Assembly (NCBI GenBank): GCA_902766265.1
Contig: CACXCY010000024.1
Span: forward strand, 1-15,351
Reading direction: 5' to 3'
DNA length: 15,351 bases
Source: an uncultured Bacteroidota bacterium
GTDB lineage: Bacteria; Bacteroidota; Bacteroidia; Bacteroidales; P3
The position numbers were made by a program, and so were the translations under genes. Under the pieces are notes generated by a model that searched no databases, was not told the DNA's origin, and worked only from the letters and a program-made list of their open reading frames with translations. Shown here piece after piece: positions 9,548-15,351 of this stretch. Position 1 is the first letter of the stretch. Every line of letters starts with the position of its first letter.

Positions 9548-9596
9548 GCATCCTTGTTTACAGGGGATTTGGCTCTATTCGCAGAGGACTGAAATT

Positions 9597-9680
9597 TCTC
9601 CTCGAGACTTTGCGATTTCCCGTGGAGACTTTCGGATTTCTCCACGGGACTTTTCAAAGTCTCCACGGGATTTTTTGAAA
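9597..9680. repeat. Array of short inverted/direct repeats between convergent genes
   Basis: Four units of about 21-22 bases share a CCCGTGGAGA core or its complement. One core is at 9619-9628, the exact complement at 9639-9648, and the complement again at 9656-9669. The 14 bases CCCGTGGAGACTTT (9619-9632) pair perfectly with 9656-9669, and the inner 10 bases can pair instead with 9639-9648. The first unit (about 9597-9610, TCTCCTCGAGACTT) is degenerate. Units are joined by T/A-rich spacers such as ATTT and ACTTT. The array can form alternative hairpins on either strand. It may be a dispersed intergenic repeat or a convergent-transcription barrier. It codes for nothing convincing. Confidence 0.75.
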
Positions 9681-9685
9681 GGTTG

Positions 9686-9709
9686 CCGCCCTCTACTTTT
9701 CCAGGGCGG
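9686..9709 (-). terminator. Hairpin just after the phosphopantetheinyl transferase stop
   Basis: CCGCCCT (9686-9692) pairs with AGGGCGG (9703-9709) around a 10-base loop. Read on the - strand it starts two bases after the stop codon. No clear U-tract follows on that strand, so termination may be weak or may involve the adjoining repeat array. Confidence 0.4.
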
Positions 9710-9711
9710 GA

Positions 9712-10356
9712 CTATGCAGGTTGGCAGAGGGAGAGGTAGCCCGCGTCGTCGGGCAAGGGCAGGGTGGTGAGCCGGAGAAGGCAAGACTGGAGGCATGGAC
9801 TGATGGCTGTAGGAAAACCTTCGGTGGAGACGGACACGGTGTCGTCGCTCACATCGATGCCTTGCAGCGGCTCCATGCCTACGATACCGGTACCCAGGCA
9901 TTTGACCACGGCCTCTTTGCGCGTCCACAGCCGCGAGAAGACACGGTCTTTGTCGTCGGCCAGTCGGAGGATGTCCATCTCTCGCTGCCCGAACACGCGC
10001 TCGGCCAACGGCTCCTTGTATGTTCGCACGGACTCCACGTCGACGCCCACCTCTCTGTCGGCCACGGCCACGGCCACGGCGTTGCGGCAGTGGCTCATGT
10101 TGAAATGCACCTCAGGATAGTTGGACAGACGGGGCTTGCCTTGGCTGTCGTAAACGAGCAACGGCAGTTCGCGCAGGAGCCCCTCTTCGCGCAGACAGTC
10201 GGTCAGCAATTGGTAGGCGATGACCTTCTCGCGCCGCCCTACGAAGTGGGATGTGCGACGGATGCGTTGCGCCTCCGTGGGCGGCAGGGTGGTCAGCAGT
10301 TGCTCCACGCGCCGCTCGTCGTAGGCGGCCAGGTCGGTATAGAGAAGGTACTTCAT
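9712..10356 (-). CDS. 4'-phosphopantetheinyl transferase, Sfp type
   Basis: This enzyme moves the 4'-phosphopantetheine arm of coenzyme A onto a serine of carrier proteins, in the cytoplasm. The 214-residue length fits the Sfp/Gsp group. Visible family motifs are FNMSHC (residues 85-90), VGVDVES (103-109, with Mg-binding Asp106 and Glu108) and SRLWTRKEAVVKCLG (141-155, with Glu148 as third metal ligand and Lys152). The start at 10356 gives the usual short N-terminus, and the ATG overlaps the upstream stop as ATGA, so translation is probably coupled to the Sua5-family gene. The frame is open further upstream, but only across that gene's coding region. The carrier protein served is unknown; no polyketide or peptide synthase gene is in the window. 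Confidence 0.9.
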   Translation of the reverse strand: MKYLLYTDLAAYDERRVEQLLTTLPPTEAQRIRRTSHFVGRREKVIAYQLLTDCLREEGLLRELPLLVYDSQGKPRLSNYPEVHFNMSHCRNAVAVAVADREVGVDVESVRTYKEPLAERVFGQREMDILRLADDKDRVFSRLWTRKEAVVKCLGTGIVGMEPLQGIDVSDDTVSVSTEGFPTAISPCLQSCLLRLTTLPLPDDAGYLSLCQPA

Positions 10357-10955
10357 GGGCGCAAGGTGGTGACAGAACCGTCGTCGGCCACCCTTACGAT
10401 GCGCGACGGCGCCAAGTGGGGGATGGCTCGGGAGGGAGAGGAACACATGGAGGGCGCCACCGCGTAGTCCACCAGCGGAAACAATGCGGGGTCGATAGCA
10501 TTGTAGCACGTCGGCGACGGCTCTCCCGACAGGTTGGCCGATGTGCTGACAATCGGGCGGTCCCAAGCCAGCAGCAACTCGTGGCAGAACTCCGCTCCCC
10601 GGCTGTCGGTGACACCCGCGTTGGCCCGCGGCACACGGATGGCGATGCTGCCATCGGCTGCCGTCAGGTTGTCGGCAAGACCTACGGCGTGCGGGAGGAT
10701 GACCGTCGTGGGGCGGTCGCTGTGTAGCAGCAGCTGCAAAGCATCTTCCGACGGTGCAGGCACATAGCGCCGCACCATCTCTTCGCCGGCGCAGAGCAGG
10801 AGCATGCTCTTGGTGTGGTCTCGCTGCTTGATGCGGTATATCTTTTCGATAGCGTCGGCGTTGGTGGCATCGCAGCCCAGTCCCCATACAGTGTCGGTGG
10901 GGTAGAGGATGGTGCCTCCGCGCCGTAGCGTGTCGAGTAGCAGATTGTCAATCAT
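10353..10955 (-). CDS. L-threonylcarbamoyladenylate synthase (Sua5/YrdC/YwlC family)
   Basis: The family makes threonylcarbamoyl-AMP from threonine, bicarbonate and ATP, the first step of N6-threonylcarbamoyladenosine (t6A) modification at position 37 of ANN-decoding tRNAs, in the cytoplasm. The 200-residue product shows the family signatures: YPTDTVWGLGCDATN (residues 18-32), the K-x-R element in RIKQRDHTKSM (41-51), PTTVILP (82-88), AIRVPR (105-110) and STSANLSG (137-144). The length matches the YrdC/YwlC single-domain form; the extra C-terminal domain of longer Sua5 proteins is absent. It is the first gene of a two-gene operon, and its TGA overlaps the next ATG. A -7-like element 26 bases upstream on the - strand probably drives it. 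Confidence 0.92.
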   Translation of the reverse strand: MIDNLLLDTLRRGGTILYPTDTVWGLGCDATNADAIEKIYRIKQRDHTKSMLLLCAGEEMVRRYVPAPSEDALQLLLHSDRPTTVILPHAVGLADNLTAADGSIAIRVPRANAGVTDSRGAEFCHELLLAWDRPIVSTSANLSGEPSPTCYNAIDPALFPLVDYAVAPSMCSSPSRAIPHLAPSRIVRVADDGSVTTLRP

Positions 10956-10980
10956 GAGTCAGGTCCTTGATTCGGGTTTG

Positions 10981-10988
10981 CAAAATTA
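10981..10988 (-). promoter_or_regulatory. Probable promoter (-7 element) for the Sua5-family/phosphopantetheinyl transferase operon
   Basis: Read on the - strand this is TAATTTTG, matching the TAnnTTTG -7 consensus of Bacteroidota, 25 bases before the start codon. A TTTG copy upstream (- strand, 11001-11004) is only 12 bases away, shorter than usual, so the -33 element is uncertain. Confidence 0.5.
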
Positions 10989-11010
10989 CTAAATATTAGC
11001 CAAACGACAG

Positions 11011-11037
11011 TTGTTCCAAAAAAAATTCCTATATTTG
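11011..11037 (+). promoter_or_regulatory. Probable promoter for the peptide transporter
   Basis: TATATTTG (11030-11037) fits the TAnnTTTG -7 consensus. A TTG at 11011-11013 stands 16 bases upstream as a -33 candidate, with an A-tract between. Transcription would start near 11044, leaving a leader of about 65 bases, AT-rich near the ATG at 11111. Confidence 0.65.
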
Positions 11038-11110
11038 CAACTCGGTTCTGCGAACCCACAGAAGAGAAAACACAATTCAATAATTTATTAACTAAAACAT
11101 TACAATCCTT

Positions 11111-12766
11111 ATGTCAACGTTAAGTTACGTTATCTCGGCTGTAGCCATCATCGTCATCGTTGCCGTTATTCTGTACGTGCGTGAGGCCAAGAAGGGACAC
11201 CCCAAGGGCCTTATCGCCGCCGCTTTGAGCAACATGGGCGAGCGCTTCGGCTATTACATTATGAATGCGGTGCTGGTGCTATTCATCTGCTCCAAGTTCG
11301 GTATCGACGACAAAGTGGCAGGTGTCATCTATAGCATCTTCTACTTCAGTATCTACATTATGAGTCTGCCTGGCGGTATTATCGCCGACAGGTTGCAGAA
11401 CTACAAAGGCACCATCCAGGCAGGTCTGCTCACCATGGCTGCCGGCTATGTGATACTATCCATCCCCATCATGGCCTCTCCGGCAAACAAGGGCATGGTG
11501 CTGGCCATCACCTGCATCGCACTCTTCATCATCGCCTTCGGTAACGGTTTGTTCAAAGGCAATCTGCAGGCAATCGTCGGTCAGTTGTACGACAACTTTG
11601 AGGCCGAAGCTGCCAAGAGAGGTTCCGAAGAACTGGCCAAAGCCCAGTCGAAACGTGACCCCGGTTTTCAGATTTTCTACGTGTTCATCAACATTGGCGG
11701 TGTCGTGGCTCCCTTTATTGCCCCTGTGCTCCGTCAGTGGTGGCTGGGTGTCAAAGGAATGTCCTACAATGCCGACCTCCCCAAACTCTGCCATCAGTTT
11801 ATTGACAATCCCGACAGCATGAACCCCACTCAGTTGGCTACACTTTCCGACTTGATGGTTGCCAACGGAGCCGGCGCTGTCGATGTGGCTAACTGCACTA
11901 ACTATCTTGAGGTATTCAATACGGGTGTACATTTCTCCTTTATCGCCTCTGTATTGGCCATGATAATTTCTCTTGTCATCTTCCTGTGCACCAAGAAAGG
12001 CATGCCCGACCCCGTGAAGAAAGCCGCTGTCAGCAATACCGACGAGGGTGCTGTGACTTACACCGCCGAGGAAAAAGCCGCTATGGCCAAGGAGGTCAAA
12101 CAGCGTATGGCAGGCCTCTATGCCGTGCTGGGTGTCTGTGTGTTCTTCTGGATGTCGTTCCATCAGAACGGTGAGTCTCTCTCATTCTTTGCCCGCGACT
12201 TCGTCAGAACCGATGCTATCGCTCCTGAAATCTGGCAGTGTGTCAACCCCTGTCTGGTTATTCTTCTTACTCCTATTATCATGTGGCTCTTCGGAACCAA
12301 GTGGGGCAGCAAGATTTCCACCCCTCGCAAGATTGCCGTGGGTATGGGTATCGCTGCATGTGCATATCTGTTCCTCACCATCCTCAGCAATATTAAAGGA
12401 TTCCCCTCGGGCGAAGCTTACAGTCAGCTTGGTACTGAAGCCCGTATGGGTCTGAAGACTGATGCATGGGTAATGCTCGTGGTATACTTCTTCCTCACTG
12501 TTGCCGAACTCTTCATCTCCCCGCTGGGACTCTCCTTCGTGTCCAAGATTGCCCCCAAGCATATCCAAGGTATTTGCCAAGGCCTTTGGCTCAGTGCCAC
12601 CGCTATCGGCAACCTGCTTATCCTCTTGGGACCTATCTTCTACAACAAACTGCCCAAACTGTGGCTCTGCTGGCTGGTATTCCTCGTGGTATGCCTCATC
12701 GCCATGGCTATCATGTTCGGCATGTTGAAGTGGTTGGAGAAAATCACTTCCGACAAGGCAGAATAA
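11111..12766 (+). CDS. Proton-coupled oligopeptide transporter (POT/PTR family, MFS)
   Basis: This inner-membrane symporter of the POT family typically imports di- and tripeptides with protons. The 551 residues are mostly hydrophobic helices. Family features are HPKGL before the first core helix (30-34), GERFGYY (43-49), PGGIIADR (87-94) and FYVFINIGG (189-197). Two oddities stand out. There is an extra hydrophobic helix at residues 7-23 before the usual HPKGL start. The E-x-x-E-R-F motif reads N-M-G-E-R-F (41-46), so the first acidic residue of the proton-coupling motif is Asn; related Bacteroidota sequences may share this, but I recall that rather than having tested it. A loop of about 60 mostly polar residues follows the RQWW segment. 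The start at 11111 follows the promoter and leader. The lipoprotein peptidase downstream suggests a joint role in peptide use. Confidence 0.88.
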   Translation: MSTLSYVISAVAIIVIVAVILYVREAKKGHPKGLIAAALSNMGERFGYYIMNAVLVLFICSKFGIDDKVAGVIYSIFYFSIYIMSLPGGIIADRLQNYKGTIQAGLLTMAAGYVILSIPIMASPANKGMVLAITCIALFIIAFGNGLFKGNLQAIVGQLYDNFEAEAAKRGSEELAKAQSKRDPGFQIFYVFINIGGVVAPFIAPVLRQWWLGVKGMSYNADLPKLCHQFIDNPDSMNPTQLATLSDLMVANGAGAVDVANCTNYLEVFNTGVHFSFIASVLAMIISLVIFLCTKKGMPDPVKKAAVSNTDEGAVTYTAEEKAAMAKEVKQRMAGLYAVLGVCVFFWMSFHQNGESLSFFARDFVRTDAIAPEIWQCVNPCLVILLTPIIMWLFGTKWGSKISTPRKIAVGMGIAACAYLFLTILSNIKGFPSGEAYSQLGTEARMGLKTDAWVMLVVYFFLTVAELFISPLGLSFVSKIAPKHIQGICQGLWLSATAIGNLLILLGPIFYNKLPKLWLCWLVFLVVCLIAMAIMFGMLKWLEKITSDKAE

Positions 12767-12793
12767 TGCCATGTATCGGGAAGAGTAAGTAAA

Positions 12794-12878
12794 AGACAGA
12801 GACGGGCAGTTGCGGGGTTGTCAAAGAAAGCGAGGTAAGGACACCTCCTTAAGCCCCAACATCATCCCGTCTCTGTCT
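12794..12878. repeat. Long inverted repeat with nested hairpin between transporter and peptidase genes
   Basis: AGACAGAGACGGG (12794-12806) and its exact complement (12866-12878) form a perfect 13-bp stem around a 59-base interior. The interior can fold further: GAGGT/ACCTC around AAGGAC, plus a weaker TTG..GGG / CCC..CAA pairing. No U-tract follows, and no clear target-site duplication flanks it. It could be a structured terminator or attenuator, a processing site, or a small mobile-like repeat; the sequence does not decide. Confidence 0.6.
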
Positions 12879-12905
12879 ATTAAGAACATACAAAACCATT
12901 AAACA

Positions 12906-14546
12906 ATGAAAAAAATTGCACTTACCATTATGGCTTTATCCATCTTTGCAGCGATAGGTTGTAAGCATAAGACTGCAGAGTCGTCAGTGAGCGAACTGCA
13001 GCAGAAAGTTGACGAGTACGCCGAGTTTACTCTGACGACCGACCTCAGCGTTTTGAGCGATAGCGAAAAACAACTGTTGCCCATCTTTATAGAAATTGCC
13101 GATATCATGGACGAACTGTACTGGGAACAGTACTACGGCTTGGAGAATCGCGCTGCTCTCGACACGTTGAGCGACCCTGCCATGAAGGAGTTCGCCATGT
13201 TGCAATATGGAGCATGGGATCGTCTTGACAGCGAGAAACCTTTTATCCCTGGTGTGGGAGAGCGTCCCAAGGGGGTCAATTTCTACCCTGTCGACATGAC
13301 GGAGGAAGAGTTCAACAACTTGGACGACCCAGCCAAGAGCAGTCAATACACTATTATTCGCCGTGACGAGAACGGAGCCCTCAAGGTAATACCCTACCAT
13401 GAGGCCTATGCCGACAAACTGGCCATGGTGGACGAACTGATGGGTAAGGCCATTGATATTGCGGATAACCCCGCCATGAAGAAATATCTCATCGAGCGCC
13501 GCAAGGCCTTCCAAACCGACGATTATTTGGCAAGTGATATGGCGTGGATGGATATGAAGGACAGCAAGCTTGATTTCGTCGTGGGACCTATCGAAAACTA
13601 CGATGATGCTCTTTTTGGATATAAGACATCCTACGAATCGTTCATATTGGTGAAAGATGTGAATTGGAGCAATAATCTGGCCAAGTTTGTGAAGATGTTA
13701 CCCGATTTGCAGAAGCAACTGCCTTGTGACCCGAAATTCAAGCAAGAGGTTCCTGGTACGGAGAGCGACCTCAACGTGTACGATGTAATTTACTATGCAG
13801 GTGACTGCAATGCCGGTTCCAAAACCATTGCCATTAACTTGCCGAACGATGAAAGAGTACATTTGGCCAAGGGCGCTCGTCGTCTGCAGTTGAAGAACGC
13901 CATGCAGGCCAAATTTGATAATATATTGATGCCTATAGCCAAATTGTGCATCTGCGACGACCAGATAGACAATGTGAAGTTTGACGCGTTTTTCAGTAAT
14001 GTGTGCTTCCATGAGGTGGCCCACGGACTCGGTATAAAGAATACTGTCAACGGCAAAGGTAATGTCCGCACAGCTTTGAAGAACCAATACAGTTCATGGG
14101 AAGAATCCAAGGCGGACATTTGTGGGTTGTTCCTTACGCAAACACTTATTGAAAATGGCGAGATTACGGGCATTAGCGTTGAGGACGCCTATGTGACGTA
14201 TATTGCTGGCATCCTCCGTAGCGTACGTTTTGGTGCTTCCGAGGCCCATGGAATTGCCAATATGATGTGCTTTAACTTTATGCAGGATCATGAAGCGTTC
14301 ACACGCGGAGCCGATGGCAAGTATGTGGTCAACATTGAGAATGCTAAAGCTGCCATGCAAGAGTGGGCCGCCTTGATCCTGAAAGTGGAAGGCGAGGGCG
14401 ATTACGATTTCGCACAGAAATATGCTGAGGAAAACGGAAAAGTACGTCCTGCTTTGCAAAAGGATTTGGACAACATCCGTGCGGCTAACATTCCTGTCGA
14501 TATTCGGTATAATCAGGGCAAGAAAGCTCTCGGACTGGAAAAATGA
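12906..14546 (+). CDS. Dipeptidyl peptidase III-like (M49-related) metallopeptidase, lipoprotein
   Basis: The start at 12906 gives a lipoprotein signal: MKKIALTIMALSIF, then AAIGC with lipidated Cys19. The residues after the Cys (KHKTAESS) lack the acidic cluster of surface lipoproteins, so a periplasm-facing membrane anchor is more likely. The zinc site is visible: HEVAH (369-373, metal His369 and His373, catalytic Glu370) and EESKAD (399-404, likely third ligand Glu400), matching the paired HExx(x)H and EE-x-x-AD signatures of M49. The 546 residues are well short of the roughly 700 of classical DPP III and fit the bacterial 'DPP III family' group, sometimes annotated only as Zn-dependent hydrolase. 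Peptide substrate is inferred from the family. It follows the POT transporter and has no recognisable TAnnTTTG promoter of its own in the gap, so read-through from the transporter is plausible. Confidence 0.8.
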   Translation: MKKIALTIMALSIFAAIGCKHKTAESSVSELQQKVDEYAEFTLTTDLSVLSDSEKQLLPIFIEIADIMDELYWEQYYGLENRAALDTLSDPAMKEFAMLQYGAWDRLDSEKPFIPGVGERPKGVNFYPVDMTEEEFNNLDDPAKSSQYTIIRRDENGALKVIPYHEAYADKLAMVDELMGKAIDIADNPAMKKYLIERRKAFQTDDYLASDMAWMDMKDSKLDFVVGPIENYDDALFGYKTSYESFILVKDVNWSNNLAKFVKMLPDLQKQLPCDPKFKQEVPGTESDLNVYDVIYYAGDCNAGSKTIAINLPNDERVHLAKGARRLQLKNAMQAKFDNILMPIAKLCICDDQIDNVKFDAFFSNVCFHEVAHGLGIKNTVNGKGNVRTALKNQYSSWEESKADICGLFLTQTLIENGEITGISVEDAYVTYIAGILRSVRFGASEAHGIANMMCFNFMQDHEAFTRGADGKYVVNIENAKAAMQEWAALILKVEGEGDYDFAQKYAEENGKVRPALQKDLDNIRAANIPVDIRYNQGKKALGLEK

Positions 14547-14555
14547 TATCAATAG

Positions 14556-14588
14556 AGGGGGAGGCAGTGGTGCCTTCCCCTACTTTTT
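14556..14588 (+). terminator. Rho-independent terminator after the metallopeptidase gene
   Basis: An 11-bp stem (AGGGGGAGGCA with TGCCTTCCCCT, one G-U pair) and a GTGG loop are followed by ACTTTTT. It begins 9 bases after the stop codon. Confidence 0.85.
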
Positions 14589-14629
14589 ATAGTGCACAGA
14601 GTGTATTTTGAAGCCGTATAGAAGAAAAA

Positions 14630-14661
14630 TTTGTGCGGTTTCAAAAAGATATGTATCTTTG
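14630..14661 (+). promoter_or_regulatory. Promoter of the tRNA-Ser gene
   Basis: TTTG (14630-14633), a 20-base spacer and TATCTTTG (14654-14661) match the Bacteroidota TTTG / TAnnTTTG consensus closely. The start would be near 14668, about 58 bases before the mature tRNA. Confidence 0.8.
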
Positions 14662-14725
14662 CAAACACAAATGTCATGAACATATGAAGAGAAATTTCGT
14701 GTAATGACGTTTGAATCAGTCTCCC

Positions 14726-14813
14726 GGAAAGATGCAGGAGTGGTTGAACTGGCCCGCCTGGAAAGCGAGTAAACGTCAAAAGCGTTTCAAGGGTTCGAAT
14801 CCCTTTCTTTCCG
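14726..14813 (+). tRNA. tRNA-Ser, anticodon GGA
   Basis: The 88-base gene folds as a class II tRNA. The acceptor stem GGAAAGA pairs with TCTTTCC and is followed by discriminator G. The D stem is CAG/CTG, the anticodon loop CTGGAAA has GGA at 14760-14762, and a long variable arm (AAACG/CGTTT) is typical of serine tRNAs. The T arm is AAGGG-TTCGAAT-CCCTT. It decodes UCC and UCU codons. The anticodon stem CCCGC/GCGAG has one C-A mismatch (14754 with 14768). The 3' CCA is not encoded (CAA follows), so it must be added by nucleotidyltransferase. The gene has its own promoter and terminator and appears monocistronic. Confidence 0.93.
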
Positions 14814-14824
14814 CAACAGTAAGC

Positions 14825-14861
14825 AACAAAGCAGGATTATTTCCTGCTTTGTTTTATTTTT
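14825..14861 (+). terminator. Rho-independent terminator of the tRNA-Ser transcript
   Basis: AACAAAGCAGGA (14825-14836) pairs perfectly with 14842-14853 around a TTATT loop: 12 bp, followed by TTATTTTTAT. It starts 11 bases after the tRNA. Confidence 0.92.
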
Positions 14862-15193
14862 ATAGAATGTATTACGGTCTGGGAAGACAGTTGGAAAGCC
14901 AAGGATCTTATCATGTAATAGGGAATGGAGATAGCACTAATGACGTATATGTTGATAAATAGTTGTGATATTCGTATAATTGCATATATAAATAATTGAA
15001 TGATAGATAAAAATGTCTATATTCAACATCAGGAGTGTATATCGCTCAAAATTTGTGCAATTTGAGAAATTCGAACCCTACGATTTCTTGAAAAAATGGA
15101 ACAATGTGTATGCTACGGATAAAGTTTTTGCGTATATAATTTATTGTTTATGTACTTGATAGCGTTTTAATGGTAGGAAAAATAAAAAAATAT
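14862..15193. other. AT-rich stretch without a convincing gene
   Basis: The base composition drops sharply to AT-rich compared with the GC-richer genes to the left. The only open frame of note is a 31-residue one at 14867-14962 (MYYGLGRQLESQGSYHV...), too short to call and possibly a gene remnant. Two hairpins lie here: TTGAAT/ATTCAA with ATAGA/TCTAT and one bulged G (14996-15026), and CTCAAAATT/AATTTGAG with one bulged A (15045-15066). Neither is followed by a T-run. No RNA gene or mobile element was recognised. Confidence 0.55.
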
Positions 15194-15224
15194 TTTGGTA
15201 GAATGGAAAACAGTTGTATCTTTG
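15194..15224 (+). promoter_or_regulatory. Strong consensus promoter at the right edge
   Basis: TTTG (15194-15197), a 19-base spacer and TATCTTTG (15217-15224) form a near-ideal Bacteroidota promoter, preceded by an A-rich tract (AAAAATAAAAAAATA) that could act as an UP-like element. The same -7 octamer is used by the tRNA-Ser promoter. Transcription would start near 15231. Confidence 0.8.
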
Positions 15225-15230
15225 CAACCG

Positions 15231-15351
15231 CTTTCGCCGAAAAAATGAGGTGTTGAAAAGAGTGGGGGGGGAGAGGCGATAGTGAGAGAGCATTGAAAGA
15301 ATGGGAAACGAGATAGCGTGATGTTGCCGGGCTCTATGGAGTCCGGGGACA
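15231..15351 (+). other. Untranslated-looking leader running off the window
   Basis: Downstream of the strong promoter are about 120 bases with no plausible coding start. They include a run of eight G (15264-15271), a purine-rich stretch, and a hairpin CCGGGCTC/GAGTCCGG with a TATG loop (15327-15346, one G-U pair). It could be the leader of an rRNA or tRNA operon, another structured RNA, or the 5' leader of a highly expressed gene. Confidence 0.4.

Noticed and set aside
9597..9680. CRISPR array or coding repeats
   Set aside because: The units are only about 21 bases, alternate in orientation, have no unique spacers and no cas genes nearby. The repeated peptide patterns they encode on either strand are by-products of the DNA repeat.
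9721..10467. Open frame of 248 codons on the + strand opposite the phosphopantetheinyl transferase gene
   Set aside because: The - strand has strong family motifs in this interval, while the + strand product is low-complexity His/Gly/Val-rich and shows no domain.
14711..14962. Open frame of 83 codons running through the tRNA-Ser gene
   Set aside because: It overlaps a well-folded tRNA and its terminator, so the long frame is incidental.
15068..15077. ATTCGAACCC, the complement of a tRNA T-loop sequence, as a possible attachment-site remnant of the tRNA-Ser gene
   Set aside because: The match to the tRNA is only about 10 bases, is inverted, and contains the common self-complementary TTCGAA. 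No integrase gene is present.

Overview
The window looks like a chromosomal piece of a Bacteroidota, most likely a Bacteroidales bacterium. Three things point there. Promoters match the TTTG / TAnnTTTG consensus of the Bacteroidetes primary sigma factor. The giant protein ends in a type IX secretion (T9SS) C-terminal sorting domain. Lipoproteins and fimbrillin-like/GLUG surface proteins dominate the left half. Genus cannot be fixed from the sequence alone.

Left block (1-9547, + strand): a surface-protein locus. It holds the 3' 6.8 kb of a giant modular T9SS-secreted protein that enters from the left edge, then a GC-rich hairpin, a 71-residue small protein of unknown function, and a 761-residue lipoprotein. 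The lipoprotein joins a fimbrillin-like N-terminal half to a GLUG-repeat C-terminal half. The giant protein and the lipoprotein carry the same GLUG module from entry motif to closing motif. The block ends at a rho-independent terminator (9518-9547).

Middle block (9597-10955, - strand): an array of short inverted and direct repeats lies between convergent genes. It is followed by a two-gene housekeeping operon with a 4-base ATGA overlap: threonylcarbamoyl-AMP synthase (Sua5/YrdC family, tRNA t6A synthesis), then an Sfp-type 4'-phosphopantetheinyl transferase. Its likely promoter is back-to-back with the promoter of the next block.

Right block (11011-14590, + strand): a POT/PTR-family peptide transporter and, after a 139-base gap holding a 13-bp inverted repeat, a lipoprotein metallopeptidase related to dipeptidyl peptidase III (M49). 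A terminator follows. The pair suggests peptide trimming in the envelope coupled to peptide uptake, but this is inferred from proximity and family.

Right edge (14591-15351): a tRNA-Ser(GGA) gene with its own promoter and a strong terminator, then about 330 bases of AT-rich DNA with no convincing gene. Last comes a near-perfect promoter followed by an untranslated-looking leader that runs off the window, probably the start of a stable-RNA or other strongly expressed transcript. No CRISPR array, insertion sequence or phage gene was seen. I found no clearly new defence or enzyme system. The least explained parts are the small protein between the two surface proteins, the repeat array at 9597-9680, the inverted repeat at 12794-12878 and the right-edge leader.
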